The notes below the pieces were generated by a model. It saw only the letters and a list, made by a program, of their open reading frames with translations, had not been told where the DNA came from and did not search any database. DNA of 52,526 nucleotides from assembly GCA_938091155.1 (NCBI GenBank), contig CALKOP010000040.1:1-52526 (forward strand), given 5' to 3'. Below, piece by piece: positions 38,355 to 49,665 of this stretch; position 1 is the stretch's first letter, and each line of letters opens with the position of its first letter. Position numbers and translations under genes: made by a program. Source of the stretch: an uncultured Flavobacteriales bacterium. Lineage in GTDB: Bacteria > Bacteroidota > Bacteroidia > Flavobacteriales_G > Salibacteraceae.

Positions 38355-40044
38355 TGCCTCGTGATTTAATTTTTGCTTTAAGGTTTTCGCTGGCCTTACC
38401 TGTTCCGACAGCCCTGTTCCAAAAACTCAAGGCCTCAACAGGTTTCCCTAACTGGTAAAGAACATCGCCATAATGCTCCAGTACCTCACCACTCTTATCT
38501 CCACCATTTTCAAGCGACTTTTTCAAATAAGTCTGTGCTTCATCTAGGGTTTCTAATTGAAAAAGGACCCATCCATAAGTATCCAAGTATGAAGCATTGT
38601 TAGGTTCGGCATCCAAGGTTTTACGAGACATTTCCTCTGCCTTTTTCAAGTCTGTTTTTCTAAGAGATAAGAAGTAGCTATAGTTGTTTAAAACGTAAAG
38701 ATTGGTAGCGTCATAATTTAGAGATGCATTATACGCGCTATCTGAAGATTGGTGCTTTCCAATTTCATGATATGCATCGCCAAGGCTAGCAAGAAGTTGC
38801 GCGGATAAAAAGTAATTACCAACTACTAATTCAGTCCCGGTTTTTAGGTTTTTTGCTGCTTCTTGGTAGTTTTCCAGTTGATTGTTTGCGATACCATTAA
38901 AAAGGTAGACCGCTGGTTGCGTAGGGAAAAGCGCTAAAGCCTTTTTACTATCATCTAACATAGCCTCTGGGTCGTTTAATTCAGAATCAATCAAAAGTAT
39001 TTGGTTCCAGATGGCGTATTTGGATCCATCAAGTTCAATAGTATTATAATAGGATTGTCTCGCAGCCAATTTTCTCCCATCTAAGTATAGAAAATCACCA
39101 GATACAGAATGGCTTTTCGCTTCTGTAGGGTGAACCTCAATCAAATTCTGACACAGTTTAATCACTTGGTCTCTTACTTTCTGATCTCTCTCCGCCATAT
39201 CGTACTTGCTGAGTAAGACGCTGATTTTAGTATCTATGTCTAGTGATTTATTCTGGAATGCTTTTGTGAGGTAAAATGATGCGGAGTCTTCCGCGTTATT
39301 TTGCTCATAGTACTCGGCAAGTGAAAGTTGTATGTACGGGTTTTCAGGCTCGACCAACATGGCTTTGGCGTAGACTGCCACCGCATCGTTTTTGTTTCCT
39401 TGTGCTTTATAAAGATCTGCGAGATAGCTATAAAACCGTGCTTCGTCAGGAAAATTGACCGTTGCTTTTTTCATTACCTCAATTGCCTGATCGTACTTCT
39501 CATTGCCAATAAGATATTCAAACTTTATTACGGCAACATCTGAGCTTACTCCTGCAAGGCTTTCAAATTCATTGAACGCCTTGAGCCCATCTTTGGTGAG
39601 TCCGGCAAACATTAAAAGACTTGCGTGATTATAGACATACTCGGGATTTCTAGGCTCAAGGTTTCTGAGTTTTTTAAAGCTTTTATTGGCTGCTTTATAG
39701 TCTTGCATATTGGTTTGCACATCAATTAGCTGTACCAAATACCAACTATTTTTAGGGTCAAGCTTAACCGCAATTGAGAACTGATCGGAGGCTCTTTGAA
39801 GATTGTTTTGGGTTAAAAACAACCGACCCATTTCGTAATGAACCGCATCGTTTTTTGGATCCATTAAAAGACAGTCAGAGTAAAGTTTAAATGCTTCTTG
39901 GTTATTTCCCAACACTCTTTCTTTACTTGCGTCTATGAATTTTTTGGTAAACACGACTAGCTCCTCGTTAGTTAGTCTATCTGAAGTCTGACCAAATAAA
40001 CTTACAGACCATAGAAGTATTAAAACAAGTGGATATATGCGCAC
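38344..40044 (-). CDS. TPR-repeat protein
   Basis: Multiple TPR motifs. GTG at 40044 gives signal peptide VRIYPLVLILLWSVSLFGQ and removes overlap with the next CDS. Confidence 0.88.
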   Translation of the reverse strand: MRIYPLVLILLWSVSLFGQTSDRLTNEELVVFTKKFIDASKERVLGNNQEAFKLYSDCLLMDPKNDAVHYEMGRLFLTQNNLQRASDQFSIAVKLDPKNSWYLVQLIDVQTNMQDYKAANKSFKKLRNLEPRNPEYVYNHASLLMFAGLTKDGLKAFNEFESLAGVSSDVAVIKFEYLIGNEKYDQAIEVMKKATVNFPDEARFYSYLADLYKAQGNKNDAVAVYAKAMLVEPENPYIQLSLAEYYEQNNAEDSASFYLTKAFQNKSLDIDTKISVLLSKYDMAERDQKVRDQVIKLCQNLIEVHPTEAKSHSVSGDFLYLDGRKLAARQSYYNTIELDGSKYAIWNQILLIDSELNDPEAMLDDSKKALALFPTQPAVYLFNGIANNQLENYQEAAKNLKTGTELVVGNYFLSAQLLASLGDAYHEIGKHQSSDSAYNASLNYDATNLYVLNNYSYFLSLRKTDLKKAEEMSRKTLDAEPNNASYLDTYGWVLFQLETLDEAQTYLKKSLENGGDKSGEVLEHYGDVLYQLGKPVEALSFWNRAVGTGKASENLKAKIKSRGIVD

Positions 40045-40054
40045 GCTTCCCAAT

Positions 40055-41056
40055 TTAGGATATGGTAGAATAGTCTCCCATACTGAGGTCTGAAGGGTTA
40101 AGTTTAACTTGTGCATTTGATCCGACAAGAGAGTTTTGCATGACTGCATTGTTTATAATTGAGTTGCTACGTACAATAGAGCCAATAATGCGCGAATCAT
40201 TTATTTTGGTGTTAGCACCAACTGAAACATGAGGCCCGATAACGCTGTTTTTTATTTGTGCCCCTGCTCCTATAAAAACAGGCTCAATTATAGTGGAATC
40301 TATAACGGTTGCTGTTGAGTCAATCAGGTCTAGATCTTTTTCAAATTCTAAAATCATGCTGTTGGTTTCCAAAGTTGCATTTTTGTTCCCACAATCCATC
40401 CAATGATCAACCTCTCCTGGCTGGAACTGAACTCCTTGTTGTTTCATGTTCTCTAGCGCATCGGTTAGTTGATATTCACCGCCCTTGACCACATTGTTGT
40501 CGATTAGCGATTTTAGCTCGCGCTTAAGGTGTCCCCCATCTTTGAAGAAATAGATTCCAATGATGGCTAAATCTGAAACGAAATCTTTTGGTTTCTCGAT
40601 AAAGTCAGTAATGACGCCATCATCATTCACCTTTATCACTCCAAATTGACTTGGATCTTCGATTTGTTTGACCCAAATTACACCCTCCTTGGAGTCGTCA
40701 ATTTTAAAATCTGCGCGAAAAAGCGTGTCTGCAAAAGCAACGATAACAGGACCTGTGAGTGATTGTTCAGCACAATAAATGGCGTGACCGGTTCCCAAAG
40801 CTTCTGTTTGATAATAGATTTTACCCACAGCGCCAAGTGATTCAGCAATATCAATCAGTTGTTTTTCAACCTGATCGCCAAATTCACCAATGATGAAGCC
40901 GATTTCGTTTATTGGGTCATCGCATAAGGACGCGATGTCTTCTACCAATCTTTGTACGATTGGTTTACCGCCAATTGGAATTAATGGTTTTGGTGTGATT
41001 AGAGTATGTGGCCGCATGCGTTTGCCGATCCCAGCCATTGGAATAATTAGATTCAT
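40055..41056 (-). CDS. Sugar-phosphate nucleotidyltransferase with left-handed beta-helix C-terminus
   Basis: MNLIIPMAGIGKRMRPHTLITPKPLIPIGGKPIVQRLVE; C-terminal hexapeptide repeats. ATG at 41056 preferred. Confidence 0.92.
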   Translation of the reverse strand: MNLIIPMAGIGKRMRPHTLITPKPLIPIGGKPIVQRLVEDIASLCDDPINEIGFIIGEFGDQVEKQLIDIAESLGAVGKIYYQTEALGTGHAIYCAEQSLTGPVIVAFADTLFRADFKIDDSKEGVIWVKQIEDPSQFGVIKVNDDGVITDFIEKPKDFVSDLAIIGIYFFKDGGHLKRELKSLIDNNVVKGGEYQLTDALENMKQQGVQFQPGEVDHWMDCGNKNATLETNSMILEFEKDLDLIDSTATVIDSTIIEPVFIGAGAQIKNSVIGPHVSVGANTKINDSRIIGSIVRSNSIINNAVMQNSLVGSNAQVKLNPSDLSMGDYSTIS

Positions 41057-41137
41057 TTGTTTCAGATTCTTTGGCAAAAATGCGAATACTTTACGTCGCA
41101 CATATTTTCTGCCATTGTTATAACACTTGTTTGAAAA

Positions 41138-41575
41138 TTAGTTTATTCCGGTGCTGCCAAAACCACCTTTACCGCGTGCGGTTTCTTCAATTGAACTAGT
41201 TTGTTCCCATGAAATACGTTCGTATTTAGCAATCACCAATTGAGCAATTCGCTCGCCATCTGTTATTTCAAATAAAAGATGGCTATGATTTATAAGGATT
41301 ACACCAATATCTCCGCGGTAATCCGCGTCTATTGTTCCAGGAGAGTTTAACACAGTAACTCCTTTTTTTAGTGCGAGCCCAGATCTGGGACGTACCTGTG
41401 CCTCATACCCATTAGGTAGGGCTATATGTAAACCTGTTGGCACAAGAATTCTACAGCTAGGTTCGATTGTAAGTGAACCACCTGGTAAAAAGGCTCTTAA
41501 ATCCATACCTGCCGACATTTCTGTAGAGTAAGCAGGTATTGGGTGATGACTTTTATTTACGATATTAACCTGCAT
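41138..41575 (-). CDS. dut: dUTP diphosphatase
   Basis: 'AGMDLRAF', '[43 protein letters not shown]', 'GKGGFGSTG': dUTPase motifs. Confidence 0.96.
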   Translation of the reverse strand: MQVNIVNKSHHPIPAYSTEMSAGMDLRAFLPGGSLTIEPSCRILVPTGLHIALPNGYEAQVRPRSGLALKKGVTVLNSPGTIDADYRGDIGVILINHSHLLFEITDGERIAQLVIAKYERISWEQTSSIEETARGKGGFGSTGIN

Positions 41576-43064
41576 TCAATGGAGTTTTTCGATTCATGAA
41601 TTCAAAGTAAAGCACAACCGCGACATAAGTAGCAAGCATTAGAGATCGAATTAACCAAACAATGAAACTACTTTCTAAATCTATCCAGCCATTTAGGCAA
41701 TAGAGGCCAACGGCTAGTACAAAATAGCCTGTTAGTTTTGGTATGTTATAAGGCACTGGCATGAATCGTTGACCGAGTATATAACTGGCTGCTGCCATTG
41801 AAAAATAGCAAATAAGAGTAGCCCATGCGCAACCCCGAAATCCGAGTATTGGAATGAGAAGGATGTTAAGCACCACGGTAACCATGGCGCCGCCAATGGC
41901 GATATATGATCCGTAGTACGTTTTGTCCGTTAGCTTATACCAAGCGCTCAAATTGTAGTAGACACCCAGAAAGACATTTGCGAGTAGTAACACAGGTACG
42001 ATGTCTAACCCAACCCAATATGCTTCATTGGGTATAAAATATTTAACAACATCAATAAACAAAGTCACCCAGAGGAATACCAGCATTACAAAGGCAAAGA
42101 ATATATGAAGCATTCGTGCATAAGTATTTGGAGCGTTGCCTGATTTTTGTTGATCAAAGAAAAACGGTTCGGCTGCATACCGATAAGCCTGCACGCAGAG
42201 GGTGATGACAATAGATAGTTTATAACAAGCGCCATAAATACCCAGTTGAGTCATTGTAGCTTGTTTACCTAGATCTGACCACAACAGCCATTTTAGCAGT
42301 GCTCGATCAAGGGTTTCGTTTACGATGCCTGCCATACCTGCAATAAGCAATGGAACGGCATATTTCATCATGGTTTTCCATAACCTTGGGTTAATTTTTA
42401 GCTGTGCCTTAATTATATCAGGTAGCATGATTGATAACTTAACGATAGAAGCGATGAGGTTCGCGATGAATACGTAGCCAACTCCAGTTTCGGGGTCATA
42501 AAAGGTTTCTACCAACCAATTAATCTCACCCGCCTTGAATTTTGGTAAACAGTAGGCAAGAAAGAATAGGTTAAGACCAATATTGACAGCAATAGACGAG
42601 ATATTAACCCAGGCAAATTTGATAGAACGGTTTTCAGCTCTCAGCTTAGCCAGAGGTATTGCGACTAAGGCATCGAGGCCAACAATAATTCCAAACCACC
42701 AGATGTATTCGCTGTGATTAGGGTATCCAAGAAAGTTGGCAATTGGTTGCGCAAACAAAGTCACAAGTGCAATGAAGCCGAATGAACTTATCACCAGAGA
42801 CCACAGTGCAGTGCTGTATACCGAGTTTTTATTCTTATGCTGACTGTAATATCTAAAAAAAGCGGTTTCCATACCATATGTCAACATCACAACTAAGAAT
42901 GCTACATAGGCGTACATTTCTGTGATGATTCCATATTGCGCAGGTTGGAAGACAAGCTTACTGGTGTATAGTGGCGTTAGTAGGTAGTTTAGAAACCGAC
43001 CTACAATACTGCTGAGACCATAGACCGCTGTTTGTCCAAGAAGTTTTTTGAGTGGTGAAGCCAT
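41565..43064 (-). CDS. Oligosaccharide flippase family protein (MATE/MVF-like)
   Basis: 12-14 TM helices; '[26 protein letters not shown]' N-terminus typical of polysaccharide biosynthesis flippases. Confidence 0.9.
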   Translation of the reverse strand: MASPLKKLLGQTAVYGLSSIVGRFLNYLLTPLYTSKLVFQPAQYGIITEMYAYVAFLVVMLTYGMETAFFRYYSQHKNKNSVYSTALWSLVISSFGFIALVTLFAQPIANFLGYPNHSEYIWWFGIIVGLDALVAIPLAKLRAENRSIKFAWVNISSIAVNIGLNLFFLAYCLPKFKAGEINWLVETFYDPETGVGYVFIANLIASIVKLSIMLPDIIKAQLKINPRLWKTMMKYAVPLLIAGMAGIVNETLDRALLKWLLWSDLGKQATMTQLGIYGACYKLSIVITLCVQAYRYAAEPFFFDQQKSGNAPNTYARMLHIFFAFVMLVFLWVTLFIDVVKYFIPNEAYWVGLDIVPVLLLANVFLGVYYNLSAWYKLTDKTYYGSYIAIGGAMVTVVLNILLIPILGFRGCAWATLICYFSMAAASYILGQRFMPVPYNIPKLTGYFVLAVGLYCLNGWIDLESSFIVWLIRSLMLATYVAVVLYFEFMNRKTPLNAG

Positions 43065-43172
43065 CTTTCAGACAAAGAAACGTCCATTATCTAGGGCATT
43101 GCAGACGTAGTGTTAAAGATTTCAACGATTTGCAGTGTTCAACGCGCTCTAGGTAAAACTACTTTTATACAC

Positions 43173-43715
43173 ATGAGATTACTACTAATAACTTTAAGTC
43201 TTTCTGTCCTTTGTATTTCTCAGGCATTGGCTCAACACCATGGCACCGCCATTATTCATGAGCCAGCGTTTAGGTACACAATAAAGGCCCCAAATGGATG
43301 GGTTTATGATGAGGTGATGGCAAAAGAGATGCGGCTGAACATGGTCTTTTATCCAGACACAACTAAATGGACAAAATCACCGATTGTTATGTATGTCAAC
43401 ACAACCTTAAAGCTGGATTCTTCGCAGACTCTAGAAGATGTGGCTGAAATTGACATTAAGAACTTTAGCGGTGATTCACCTGGCGTTAAGGCAGAATATC
43501 AGAAAACGTTAAGCACCTATCCACAGGGTATGGAGGCTATTGTATACTCCTTTAAAAATAGTGAGAAGAATAACTTTGAATGGGTTGCCTATATTGAACA
43601 TGAGTATTATGTATTAATGCTCGTTATGGGTACACGTAAGATTGCCCTTTACGAAGCTAATGAGTCAATATTTGATCGACTTGTAATCTCATATTTTGAT
43701 TTAAATCGAGATTAG
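43173..43715 (+). CDS. Hypothetical secreted protein
   Basis: Signal peptide MRLLLITLSLSVLCISQALAQ from ATG at 43173; small beta-rich domain. Confidence 0.7.
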   Translation: MRLLLITLSLSVLCISQALAQHHGTAIIHEPAFRYTIKAPNGWVYDEVMAKEMRLNMVFYPDTTKWTKSPIVMYVNTTLKLDSSQTLEDVAEIDIKNFSGDSPGVKAEYQKTLSTYPQGMEAIVYSFKNSEKNNFEWVAYIEHEYYVLMLVMGTRKIALYEANESIFDRLVISYFDLNRD

Positions 43716-44491
43716 CCTCCCTTGAAGTTTGGTTTTCGTTTTTCTAAAAATGCCGTGGTTCCTTCGTTAAAATCGTTTGTTCCAAACGCATTCCCGAAGA
43801 GATCAATTTCAGTTTTAAATCCATTAAGGCTATTGAACCCTGAATTGACTGCCTGTATGGCAAACCCAATAGCAGTTGGAGAGTTGGCGCAAATTTTAGA
43901 GGCAATAGACATGCACTTACCCATTAATTCTTCTTGTGAAACGACATGGTTTACAAGGCCATAATCAGCGGCTTTGTCCGCCTTTAGCATCTGCGCAGTA
44001 GCAATAAGCTCCATGGCGCGCCCTTTTCCAATTAATCGGGGCAGCCGCTGGGTGCCACCATATCCAGGAATAACGCCTAAAGAAACTTCTGGAAGTCCCA
44101 TTTTTGCGTTTTCGGACGCCACACGCACATGGCAACTCATTGCTAATTCAAGCCCGCCACCCAAGGCAAATCCATTTATGGCAGCAATAATTGGGGTTGT
44201 TAAATTTTCTACGAGATCAAAGAGTTTCTGCTGTCCCTGAGCTGCAAGATTTTTTCCTTCCTCAATAGAAAAACTCGCAAATTCACTAATATCAGCCCCC
44301 GCAACAAAGGCCTTTTCGCCAGCACCGGTGAGTATTATACAACGGATGTCAATGTTATTTGAAAGCTCTGTGAAACACTGGCCAAGTTCATCTATAACAG
44401 CCATATTTAGAGCATTAAGCTTGTCTGGCCGATTAATGGTAACAGTGGTAATGTGGTTTTCGTGATTTACGAGCAAGTTGTTGTAAGACAT
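43712..44491 (-). CDS. Enoyl-CoA hydratase/isomerase family protein
   Basis: 'VTINRPDKLNALN', 'AFVAGADISEFA', 'AAINGFALGGGLELAMSCHVRVASENAKMGLPEVSLGVIPGYGGTQRLPRLIG'. Confidence 0.95.
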   Translation of the reverse strand: MSYNNLLVNHENHITTVTINRPDKLNALNMAVIDELGQCFTELSNNIDIRCIILTGAGEKAFVAGADISEFASFSIEEGKNLAAQGQQKLFDLVENLTTPIIAAINGFALGGGLELAMSCHVRVASENAKMGLPEVSLGVIPGYGGTQRLPRLIGKGRAMELIATAQMLKADKAADYGLVNHVVSQEELMGKCMSIASKICANSPTAIGFAIQAVNSGFNSLNGFKTEIDLFGNAFGTNDFNEGTTAFLEKRKPNFKGG

Positions 44492-44579
44492 ATCGGTTCG
44501 TTTATATGAAGCGAAAGTAGGGTTTAGTAAAAGCAAGAAAGGCGTGTTTAAAAGAATATCGAATTACATTTATACTTAG

Positions 44580-45650
44580 ATGAGAATAGGATTTTACGCT
44601 CAACCAATTTTGGACCAACAAGCGGGAATTCACTATATGGTCAAACAGATGTTGTATGCACTGAATGAATACAGTGATCTTGATATCATAACAATCGCCA
44701 CAAAACGCGTTACGGATAAGGGCGAGCACATATTTGTTTCGAGTTGGGATATTTCCTTTTTTAATCCGAGACGATGGATTTTTAAGCGAAATATGGATGC
44801 ATATCGGCTTGATTGGGTTATTGACACAACTCATTTTGGACTTTTCGGTCTTTGGGAAAAGACACAAAAGTTGCGCATTATACATGATATTACTGCGCTT
44901 AAGAGACCAGAACAGCATCGTTTGAAAACCGTGATTGCTCATCGACTATTGTTAAAACTGGCGTTAAACGAAAGTGATAGATTGTTGGTTTTTTCGGAGT
45001 TTGTTAAAAAGGATCTAATCAATTTAAACGAACAGGAAGAAAAGGTGTTACGCATACCCCCTGGTCGGGATTATACTTTTGACATGGTAAGTGAACGAAA
45101 TGAAAACAGAAAATCACCTTACTTTCTAATTGTTGGCACCATAGAGCCTAGAAAAAATCACAAAAGAATTATTTCAGCTTTTAATCAATTTTGCTCCTTG
45201 ACTAAGTTGAAATATAGGTTGGTAATAGCTGGTGGGGAAGGTTGGAAAACCAACATTAGGAGATTGATTGTATCGAGCCCATATAGTGATCAAATAGAGT
45301 ATTTGGGCTATTGTGATAGAGACGAAATAAGCCGTCTGATGTCAACAGCGACTGCTTTGTTATATGTGTCTGAAGGTGAGGGGTTTGGCATGCCTGTCTT
45401 AGAAGCTCTGCAACAGGGTTGCCCAGTTATTACTTCAACTTCATCTTCAATGCAAGAGATATTGGGAGGTTCCGGCATTTTTGTAGATCCTCAGTCAATC
45501 AGGGATATAACACAGGCAATGTTGCAGATGACTAAAAGTAAAAGTACCAGAGAGGAATACTCAATTAGAGGCGAGACGGAAATAGTGCGTTTCCAATGGC
45601 ACCAATTTGTTGAATCCTTGGAGAACAATCTCACAGCTGGATTACGCTAA
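44580..45650 (+). CDS. Glycosyltransferase family 4/1
   Basis: 'FLIVGTIEPRKNHKRIISAF', 'LLYVSEGEGFGMPVLEALQQGCPVITS'. Confidence 0.92.
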   Translation: MRIGFYAQPILDQQAGIHYMVKQMLYALNEYSDLDIITIATKRVTDKGEHIFVSSWDISFFNPRRWIFKRNMDAYRLDWVIDTTHFGLFGLWEKTQKLRIIHDITALKRPEQHRLKTVIAHRLLLKLALNESDRLLVFSEFVKKDLINLNEQEEKVLRIPPGRDYTFDMVSERNENRKSPYFLIVGTIEPRKNHKRIISAFNQFCSLTKLKYRLVIAGGEGWKTNIRRLIVSSPYSDQIEYLGYCDRDEISRLMSTATALLYVSEGEGFGMPVLEALQQGCPVITSTSSSMQEILGGSGIFVDPQSIRDITQAMLQMTKSKSTREEYSIRGETEIVRFQWHQFVESLENNLTAGLR

Positions 45651-47072
45651 TGGAAGCCAGACTTCCATAATTGCAGGATGACTAGATTTTAATAATATGC
45701 TCCCTCCGGCACCTTCAATTATTTGTTGACATATGGCTAAACCTAAGCCTGTTCCGCTTGATTTAGTGGTAAAGTTGGGTTGAAAAATTTTATCTACTAG
45801 TTCATCAGAGATACCCGGACCATTGTCCTGAATTTCTATTTTAACCATTTCATGCGCTTTGGAAACATTGATTGAAATTAAAGCATTGGATTGACCTTCA
45901 AGAGCTTGTTTGGCGTTTTTGATGAGGTTGTTTAATACTCGTCTGAAAGCATCCGGATCGATAAACGTGTTTAACGGCAGACTAGTGCTGGTGTAGTCAA
46001 ATACTACTTTAGTGTCAGCGAAAAGAGCTAAAACATCTTCAATAGCTTTTGATACGCTAACGGTTTCTCGACCGCCCTCATGCATTGTTGCAAAGTCGCT
46101 AAACTCAGAGGCTATTTTACTAAGCGAGTCAATCTGTTGAATAATAACGCGCATAGTTGACTTAAACTTTGTTTGCCAAACCTCATTTGTGAAATCAGAG
46201 GTGGCTTGTAAGTGTTGAACACTGAGTTTTATAGGCGTCAAAGGGTTTTTTATTTCGTGAGCCACTTGTTTGGCCATTTCACGCCAGGCTCCTTCACGCT
46301 CAGTTTTTGACAATAGTTTACGACTCTCCTCAAGCTTCTCAAGCATCTCATTGTAAGCAGAAATAAGTTGACTAATTTCATCATTGTTATGCCATTTGAT
46401 GGGAGCATTGTGTGTGTTAAGGTCAACCGTCTTTAGCTTCTCACTGAGGAGACTGAGATTTTTTGTTATCGAATTAGATAGTAGAATTGTAAGTCCGATA
46501 GCCGCAATAAAAAGAAATAGATAGGTTAAACCTATCGAACCTAAAAACTCGGGTAGATCGTTTTGATTTACGTTCATATCTTGTCGATATGGTAGGTGTA
46601 AAATGGCGATAGGCTCACCTTTCGCGTTGTTAAGAATGGTATAGTCTGAAAGGTAGGCGTGGTTGTCGCGTTGTTCTGGTATTACGACTCTATCATTTTT
46701 TTTGAGTTGTTTCAATGCTGTAGGAGGAACGCGCCTATCAAGGTATTCAGAGTGAATCTCACCGGGTCGTGCAGAGACCAGCATTTGTCCAGCAGTGTTG
46801 TATATGTTCATCTCCATATTATGTACTTCAGACAAACGAAGTACTTCCTCTTCAAACTCTTTAATGACAATATCTTTTCCATGTTGGATCTCAACCTCTT
46901 TTGAGAAATAGTTCATTTCGGTTTTTATTGCGCGCTCTTTTCTTGCTAGCCGCTCTTGGTGGTAGTTGTCATTTTGTACTTGAAAATAAAAGATTGTTAC
47001 AGCGCCAATAACGATTAATGAAATGACCATTAGTGCAGTCATGGCGAGAATGATTCTGGTGCGTAGTTTCAT
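45642..47072 (-). CDS. Sensor histidine kinase (two TM, HAMP, HisKA, HATPase)
   Basis: 'MAKQVAHEIKNPLTPIKLSVQHLQ' H-box; 'DPDAFRRVLNNLIKNAKQAL' N-box; 'DNGPGIS', 'GTGLGLAICQQI'. Resembles NtrY-type kinases. Confidence 0.93.
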   Translation of the reverse strand: MKLRTRIILAMTALMVISLIVIGAVTIFYFQVQNDNYHQERLARKERAIKTEMNYFSKEVEIQHGKDIVIKEFEEEVLRLSEVHNMEMNIYNTAGQMLVSARPGEIHSEYLDRRVPPTALKQLKKNDRVVIPEQRDNHAYLSDYTILNNAKGEPIAILHLPYRQDMNVNQNDLPEFLGSIGLTYLFLFIAAIGLTILLSNSITKNLSLLSEKLKTVDLNTHNAPIKWHNNDEISQLISAYNEMLEKLEESRKLLSKTEREGAWREMAKQVAHEIKNPLTPIKLSVQHLQATSDFTNEVWQTKFKSTMRVIIQQIDSLSKIASEFSDFATMHEGGRETVSVSKAIEDVLALFADTKVVFDYTSTSLPLNTFIDPDAFRRVLNNLIKNAKQALEGQSNALISINVSKAHEMVKIEIQDNGPGISDELVDKIFQPNFTTKSSGTGLGLAICQQIIEGAGGSILLKSSHPAIMEVWLPLA

Positions 47073-47110
47073 TTGGTTCAGTTTTGGAAAGTAGTGCAAA
47101 TATTATGCAA

Positions 47111-47142
47111 CAAAAAAGCCCCGTTCGATTTACGAACGAGGC
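47111..47142 (-). terminator. Intrinsic terminator downstream of atpG
   Basis: Minus-strand GCCTCGTTCG-TAAAT-CGAACGGGGC followed by TTTTTT: 10-bp stem with one G-U, 5-nt loop, T-tract. Confidence 0.9.
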
Positions 47143-47163
47143 TTTCCTAAAACGTTATATTCA

Positions 47164-48045
47164 TTAAGCTTTTAGAGCTTCAGCTCCACCAACAATTTCG
47201 AGTATTTCTGTTGTAATAGCTGCCTGCCGCGCCTTATTGTAGGTTAACTTGAGGTCTTTAAGCATGTCAGACGCATTATCTGTTGCTTTATGCATCGCAG
47301 TCATTCTAGCGCCATGTTCACCAGCAAAACTATCTAAGAGAGCTTTATAAAGCTGTGTCTTCAATGACTTTGGAATAAGATCATGGACTATCTCAGCCTG
47401 ATTAGGTTCAAAAATATAATCCTGATTAATTGCCGTGTTCTCCGATGTTTGGATAGTTGCAATTGGTAAAAATTGTTCTTCTTGAACTAATTGTGTAGCT
47501 GCATTTTTAAAATGATTGTAGACAAGCACTACTTTATCAAATTGTTTTGCAGCAAAAGAGTCCATAATCTTGGTTGCGGCAGCTGCAGCATGCTCAAAAT
47601 CAAGATTGTCAAAGATTTCAGAAGTGTGTCTAGGTAGGAGTGTGCCTTTTATGAAATACTCTGTTTTTCGAAATGCGTCTGCTGCTTTTTTTCCAAACGC
47701 CAGAATCGTCACATTGTTTCCAGCATACTCATTTTGAATCATGTGATGAGTTCTCTTGATCACTTGTGAGTTGAATCCACCGCATAGACCACGGTTAGAG
47801 GTAATCGCAATAATCAAGACATTATTGATATTATTATTCCTACTAAAGGTGTTTTCTGATGTATCCAGTCCACTACTTAACCCACTAAGGATTTCCTGTA
47901 GCTTAAGTGAATATGGACGCATCTGTGTAACAGCATCTTGTGCTTTACGCAACTTTGCAGCACTCACCATTTTCATGGCAGATGTAATCTGCATTGTGTT
48001 GTTTACGGACGTTATCCTATTTCTTACTTCTTTTAAGTTAGCCAT
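47164..48045 (-). CDS. atpG: ATP synthase F1 subunit gamma
   Basis: 'MANLKEVRNRITSVNNTMQITSAMKMVSAAKLRKAQ', 'ITSNRGLCGGFN', 'YNKARQAAITTEILEIVGGAEAL'. Confidence 0.97.
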   Translation of the reverse strand: MANLKEVRNRITSVNNTMQITSAMKMVSAAKLRKAQDAVTQMRPYSLKLQEILSGLSSGLDTSENTFSRNNNINNVLIIAITSNRGLCGGFNSQVIKRTHHMIQNEYAGNNVTILAFGKKAADAFRKTEYFIKGTLLPRHTSEIFDNLDFEHAAAAATKIMDSFAAKQFDKVVLVYNHFKNAATQLVQEEQFLPIATIQTSENTAINQDYIFEPNQAEIVHDLIPKSLKTQLYKALLDSFAGEHGARMTAMHKATDNASDMLKDLKLTYNKARQAAITTEILEIVGGAEALKA

Positions 48046-48063
48046 TAGCTTGAGCTTAAACGA

Positions 48064-49638
48064 TTAATATTTTGCAGATAATTCCGCGGCCACTTTTTCT
48101 AATGTGCTCTTGATTTCGTCAGTAAGCTTACCAGCACGTAATTGATCCAAAACATCTCTGTGATTTCTATCAAGCGTATCAAGGTATTCGGTTTCAAATT
48201 CTTTCACCTTCTTAATCGGTACCTTGCTAAGTAAATTTTGAGAACCAGCGTAAATGATAGCTGTCTGTTTTTCTACTGCTACAGGAGCGTTTTCGCCTTG
48301 TTTCAAAATTTCAACGTTCCGAGCGCCTTTATCAAGTACTGCCTTAGTTGCGGCATCAAGGTCTGAACCAAATTTAGAGAATGCCTCTAATTCTCGGTAT
48401 TGAGCCTGATCGAGCTTGAGGGTACCAGAGACTTTTTTCATTGACTTAATCTGGGCATTACCACCAACACGTGATACTGAAATACCAACGTTAATAGCTG
48501 GACGGACTCCTGATAAGAACAAGTTTGCTTCTAAGAAAATCTGACCATCTGTAATTGAAATTACGTTGGTTGGAATATACGCTGAAACATCCCCCGCTTG
48601 AGTTTCGATGATTGGAAGCGCTGTTAACGAACCGCCACCCCTCACCTTTCCTTTAAGGCAGTCTGGCAAATCGTTCATTTGAGCTGCTATTGCATCATCA
48701 TTAATGACTTTAGCGGCTCTTTCTAAGATACGTGAGTGAAGGTAAAAAACATCACCAGGATAAGCCTCACGCCCTGGAGGACGTCTCAGTAATAATGAAA
48801 CCTCACGATAAGAAACAGCTTGCTTGGAGAGATCATCGAAAATGATTAAGGCAGGCCTTCCTGTATCACGGAAAAATTCACCAATTGCAGCTCCAGCCAT
48901 AGGTGCGTAGAATTGCATTGGACTTGGATCTGACGCGTTTGCGGCTACTACAGTAGTATACTGCATTGCTCCTGCGTCATCCAATCGCTTAACAATACCA
49001 GCGACAGTTGAAGCCTTTTGTCCACAAGCAACATAGATGCAGTATACAGGTTCTCCTCTATCGAAGAATTCTTTCTGATTCATTATAGTGTCAATCGCAA
49101 CAGTAGTTTTTCCTGTTTGACGGTCACCAATGATCAGCTCACGTTGTCCGCGACCTACAGGAATCATGGCATCAATAGCCTTAATTCCAGTTTGAAGTGG
49201 TTCGTTTACAGGCTGACGAAAGATCACACCAGGAGCCTTACGCTCTAGGGGCATTTCGAACAACTCATCTTCAATTACACCCTTACCATCTATTGGGTGG
49301 CCTAGTGTGTTTACAACACGACCAACAATACCCTCACCAACGTTGATTGATGCAATTCGTTTTGTTCGCTTTGCAGTATCACCTTCCTTAATAGTTGTAG
49401 AGTGACCTAATAGTACGGCACCTACATTATCTTCTTCTAAGTTAAGAGCAATGGCTTGAAGTCCGCCTTCGAATTCGATTAACTCTCCTGCTTGCACATT
49501 TGAGAGACCGTAAATTCGAACGATTCCGTCACCTACTTGTAATACTGTTCCGACTTCTTCAAGCTCAGCTGCTGTTTTAGCTCCGCTAAGTTGTGCCCGA
49601 AGAAGGGCTGTTACTTCTGCTGGTTTAATTTCAGGCAT
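48064..49638 (-). CDS. atpA: ATP synthase F1 subunit alpha
   Basis: '[15 protein letters not shown]' P-loop, '[44 protein letters not shown]'. Confidence 0.98.
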   Translation of the reverse strand: MPEIKPAEVTALLRAQLSGAKTAAELEEVGTVLQVGDGIVRIYGLSNVQAGELIEFEGGLQAIALNLEEDNVGAVLLGHSTTIKEGDTAKRTKRIASINVGEGIVGRVVNTLGHPIDGKGVIEDELFEMPLERKAPGVIFRQPVNEPLQTGIKAIDAMIPVGRGQRELIIGDRQTGKTTVAIDTIMNQKEFFDRGEPVYCIYVACGQKASTVAGIVKRLDDAGAMQYTTVVAANASDPSPMQFYAPMAGAAIGEFFRDTGRPALIIFDDLSKQAVSYREVSLLLRRPPGREAYPGDVFYLHSRILERAAKVINDDAIAAQMNDLPDCLKGKVRGGGSLTALPIIETQAGDVSAYIPTNVISITDGQIFLEANLFLSGVRPAINVGISVSRVGGNAQIKSMKKVSGTLKLDQAQYRELEAFSKFGSDLDAATKAVLDKGARNVEILKQGENAPVAVEKQTAIIYAGSQNLLSKVPIKKVKEFETEYLDTLDRNHRDVLDQLRAGKLTDEIKSTLEKVAAELSAKY

Positions 49639-49665
49639 GATTTATCTTTTTTGTAAGCTGAAAGT

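Noticed and set aside
44502-44942. 146-aa minus-strand ORF opposite the glycosyltransferase
   Set aside because: Lies almost entirely antisense to the 44580..45650 glycosyltransferase, with no motif.
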